Shown here: in pieces, positions 61,200 through 64,000 of the stretch
Layout: the number at the start of each line of letters is the position of its first letter
How positions within the stretch are numbered: position 1 is the stretch's first letter
Source: Poronia punctata
Lineage: Eukaryota; Ascomycota; Sordariomycetes; Xylariales; Xylariaceae
DNA length: 64,000 bases
Reading direction: 5' to 3'
NCBI GenBank assembly: GCA_022579005.1
Contig: MU401577.1
Coordinates: 48,468-112,467 of the forward strand
Made by a program: the position numbers and the translations under genes
The notes under the pieces: generated by a model
What the model saw: the letters and a program-made list of their open reading frames with translations, nothing else
Database searches by the model: none
Told to the model about the DNA's origin: nothing

Positions 61200-64000
61200 T
61201 TTTTCTACATTGCGGCCTAACTACCCTTTACCTTTAAACATGGCTTTTTTAACGCTAACATCACTAAAAAACACCAAACTATACTATTTACTTTATAAAA
61301 GGATAAGGATTTTATTTTTTTATTTTTTAGGCTATAAACTATGTAAAATTGCAGCTTTAGAAGAGGTCCTAGCCGATAGCGTGCGTTATATTGCAAAGCG
61401 TTATAAGGTTTAAAAATTAGCTTATAACTTTTTACAGCCTAGCTAGCTGCGAAAACTTATAAACTGCAATAAAAGGCAAATAAATTAGTTAATTAAAAAA
61501 AATCCTTTTATTTCTACTAAGTTACTTATTAATGTAATTAATAGTTATGTTAGCACATTTACTATAATACTATACTTTTAAAAATATAGCATTTAGTACT
61601 TTAAAGCACTTTAAAAGCTAAAACTTAGTATAGATAACGCTTAAAAATGCTTAAAATTTGCTAGACAATATGTTAGCAAGCTTTTTTTATTTTAGCAACG
61701 TTAAGTGTTTTTAAACAAATTCTTAGTGCAACGTAGCTAAAGTAAACAATAAAAGTAGGTATTTTGTAAAGCAGTATAAAAGTTTAATTTAATAGCTTTA
61801 CTTTTAATAGCTATAACTTATAAAATACTTTATTTTAAAGCAAAAAACTAAATATAAAGCATATATAGCTTTAAGCAAAGCTATTATAGCATAAGCAAAT
61901 GTTTATTGCAGCGTTTAGCTTTAAAAGACAAAGTACGCTTTTAAACTTTTATAGCAACCTTAATTTAGCTTACAGCAGCGTTTTTAGCGCGTGTATTTTT
62001 AACGCACTTTAAGAAATCTTACTTACTATTTATAAACCTAGCTTTATTTACGCCTAGGATAACGCTTTTATATACAAAGCTGCTATAGTGTAAAATTAGT
62101 TACGTTAGTAGTGCGCAAAAAATAAAGTTAAGTAGGTAAATTAGCCGCTATATAGCCCTAATCTTAACCTTATTAAAAACATATAAAAAGTTTTTAAACA
62201 ACGGATTTGCTAACGTAAACCTAGGCTTTTTAATATGCTAAAAAACTTTGCAGCATTAAATTTACTATATAAAACTGCTATTAAAGTTTAAAAAGACCTT
62301 AAAGTTAAAATATTAAATTATTTAGCTAAAAATATAAATTGCTAGCTTAAAGCTATAATTAAAGCAAACAAGTAGTATACTAAGTACTAAATTTAAAAAT
62401 AATTACACTATTTAAAAGCCTAGCCTTTAATGTACTATATTTATTATTTTCTATTTATTTTGTATGTAAATAGCAGCATAGTAACTTGTTAAAAAAAAAA
62501 AGGTAATTTTAAAAGTTAGAAAAAATAGGGCTAAAACTAAAACTAGTTGTTATTTTTTAAGCTAACTGTAGACTATTATAGTGTACCTAGAAAATGGAAT
62601 GCAAAAATGGGCAAGGCGTATTAGATTTAATAGGTTATAAGATAATAGGAATTAATGTAATGCTTACATAGTAAAAGTTATATAGCTATAGTAGGAACTA
62701 CTAAAAAAGAAAAGGTCTTTTTATAAAGAGTTTCTCCTTACTTATTTAGTATGTGCAGATTTTATAAAGAAGAGAAGTTTTACTTTTTTACGCGTATATT
62801 AATTAATATATACAATTTAGCTATTTATGCTAGTTTTAATAATTAAAAGTTTTATACTGCTTATTATTATTATTAAAGCTTAATAGCATAGTAACTTAGC
62901 AATAATAGTATTAGCTAATAAAATTAAACTATTTTGCTTAAAAGAATTTTATTACTAAAATAAAAAATTTAAAATAAAAGCTTTAGCTTTATAGCTATAG
63001 CAATATATTAACTTAAAAAATAAAAAACTTTAGCTTAAACGACCTAAACTTGTTAACATTACTAAACTTAATAAAAAGCTTATTACTTTTACTACTAAAA
63101 AGACTAAATCTAGGTCTTATATAGCTAAAAATACCTTTACTTTAAATAAAAACAAACAAGTTAATGTTAAAAATCCTTTAACAAATTTTTTTAACCTTAC
63201 TAAAAAGTTTAAATTAATATTTATATTTTTTAAAAATAAATATAAACAAAGCGTTAAAGCTTAAAAAAAGCTTAATAACAAAATAGCAAAGCTAAAAACT
63301 TAAATAAGTAATACTATATTTAAAAATTATAAAGCTTTTTATATAAAACATAATAAAAAAGTAAATAAATAGTATAATAACTTTTAAAAAGTTAAAAAAA
63401 CTATAACTAAAGTACTGCTAGCTATTGCTTAAGCAAACTTTTTTAACTTTATTAAAAAAAGCGCAAAAAAACTAACTAAAAACCTTAAAAAATTTATTAT
63501 AAAATAAAATTATTATATTTTATAACTTAAGCAATATAAACTTAATACGTTACTTAGTACTTACTTTTTTTTTTAACAGCTTTTTAAAGCTTTTAGCAAA
63601 AAACACAAATACTAATATAACGCGTTTAAAATAATATATAAAAAATAAATATATAAAAGCAAGCTTTATTATTTAAAATTAGCTGCTAACCTTTAAGCAT
63701 GCATAGCAATTAACTAAAAGCCTAAAAAAATAAAAATAACTAAAAGGTTCTTTATAACATTTAATAAAGAAAAAATAAAAAACTAAGCTTAAAAGTTAAA
63801 AGGTAAAAATATACTTTTAATATTAACAAGCACCTTTTTTATAAGCAAAAAACAAAAACAATACTTTTATTTTATAACTTTTAGCTAAGGCTAAAAAGCT
63901 GTTTACTAAAAAACTACTACTAATTTACTTAAATAAACTAAAAAAAATACTTATAACTTTAAAAAAGTATACTTAGTATATAAAAGTTATTATAACCTTT
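61200..64000. repeat. AT-rich, RIP-like tract, probably mutated transposon DNA
   Basis: From about 61200 the sequence turns strongly AT-rich and stays so to the end. Stop codons (TAA, TAG) fill all frames, and TTTAAA, AGCTTT and GCTATA-type words dominate. In bases 61561-61620 I counted 13 TA against 6 AT dinucleotides, the skew expected after C-to-T changes at CpA on both strands (repeat-induced point mutation). A residual frame near 61210-61413 shows no recognisable protein. The original element cannot be named from what remains. The tract continues beyond the window and is likely heterochromatic. Confidence 0.85.

Noticed and set aside
61210..61413. 67-codon frame at the start of the AT-rich tract
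   Set aside because: Its composition follows the AT-rich DNA and it resembles no known protein; it may be a relic of a mobile element but cannot be called a gene.
1..64000. CRISPR arrays, bacterial operons or prophage
   Set aside because: The window is eukaryotic nuclear DNA with spliced genes; no spaced direct-repeat array was seen.

Overview
The window is nuclear DNA from a filamentous ascomycete (Pezizomycotina, probably Sordariomycetes). The evidence is short GT-AG introns (51-228 nt, with CTAAC/CTGAT-type branch sites), fungal gene families, a reducing polyketide synthase of fungal architecture, and a very AT-rich, stop-saturated tract at the right end that looks like repeat DNA altered by repeat-induced point mutation (RIP). 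Exon structures were read by hand from splice consensus and conserved protein sequence. No transcript data were used.

Layout, left to right. (1) 1-9234, minus: VPS13, the bridge-like lipid-transfer protein, missing its C-terminal end at the window edge. (2) 11137-12356, plus: a mitochondrial DUF3429/TMEM69-type membrane protein. (3) 13260-16031, plus: a nine-exon, GT4-type trehalose phosphorylase (ccg-9 type). (4) 17261-18706, plus: flavohemoglobin (nitric oxide dioxygenase). (5) 18707-25331: 6.6 kb without a recognisable gene, whose right part carries clustered short repeated words. (6) 25332-32934, plus: an iterative reducing polyketide synthase of 2460 residues with order KS-AT-DH-degenerate MT-degenerate ER-KR-ACP. 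It resembles the PKS half of PKS-NRPS hybrids but stops just after the ACP. (7) 33594-34181, minus: a small conserved-looking protein. (8) 35243-36029, plus: a small secreted protein. (9) 36702-38634, minus: a five-exon multispanning membrane protein. (10) 41108-43205, minus: a coiled-coil plus two-zinc-finger putative transcription factor. (11) 49272-50795, plus: Yos9/OS-9, the lectin of ER-associated degradation. (12) 51889-52967, plus: a single-pass cell-surface glycoprotein-like protein. (13) 57876-60858, plus: a protein with a centrosomin-N-terminal-like motif. (14) From about 61200 to the end: the AT-rich tract.

Most genes are housekeeping (membrane contact sites, mitochondria, ER quality control, microtubule organisation) or stress and carbohydrate metabolism (trehalose phosphorylase, flavohemoglobin). 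The accessory part is about 23-36 kb. There the polyketide synthase stands without obvious tailoring enzymes, next to a small secreted protein, low-complexity DNA and local duplications. The most interesting object is the polyketide synthase. Its C-methyltransferase and enoylreductase regions have lost their cofactor motifs, its ACP looks like that of a hybrid PKS-NRPS, and its upstream region holds two families of repeated words (GTATTGTG and CTCATTGAG) that could be binding sites for a dedicated regulator.
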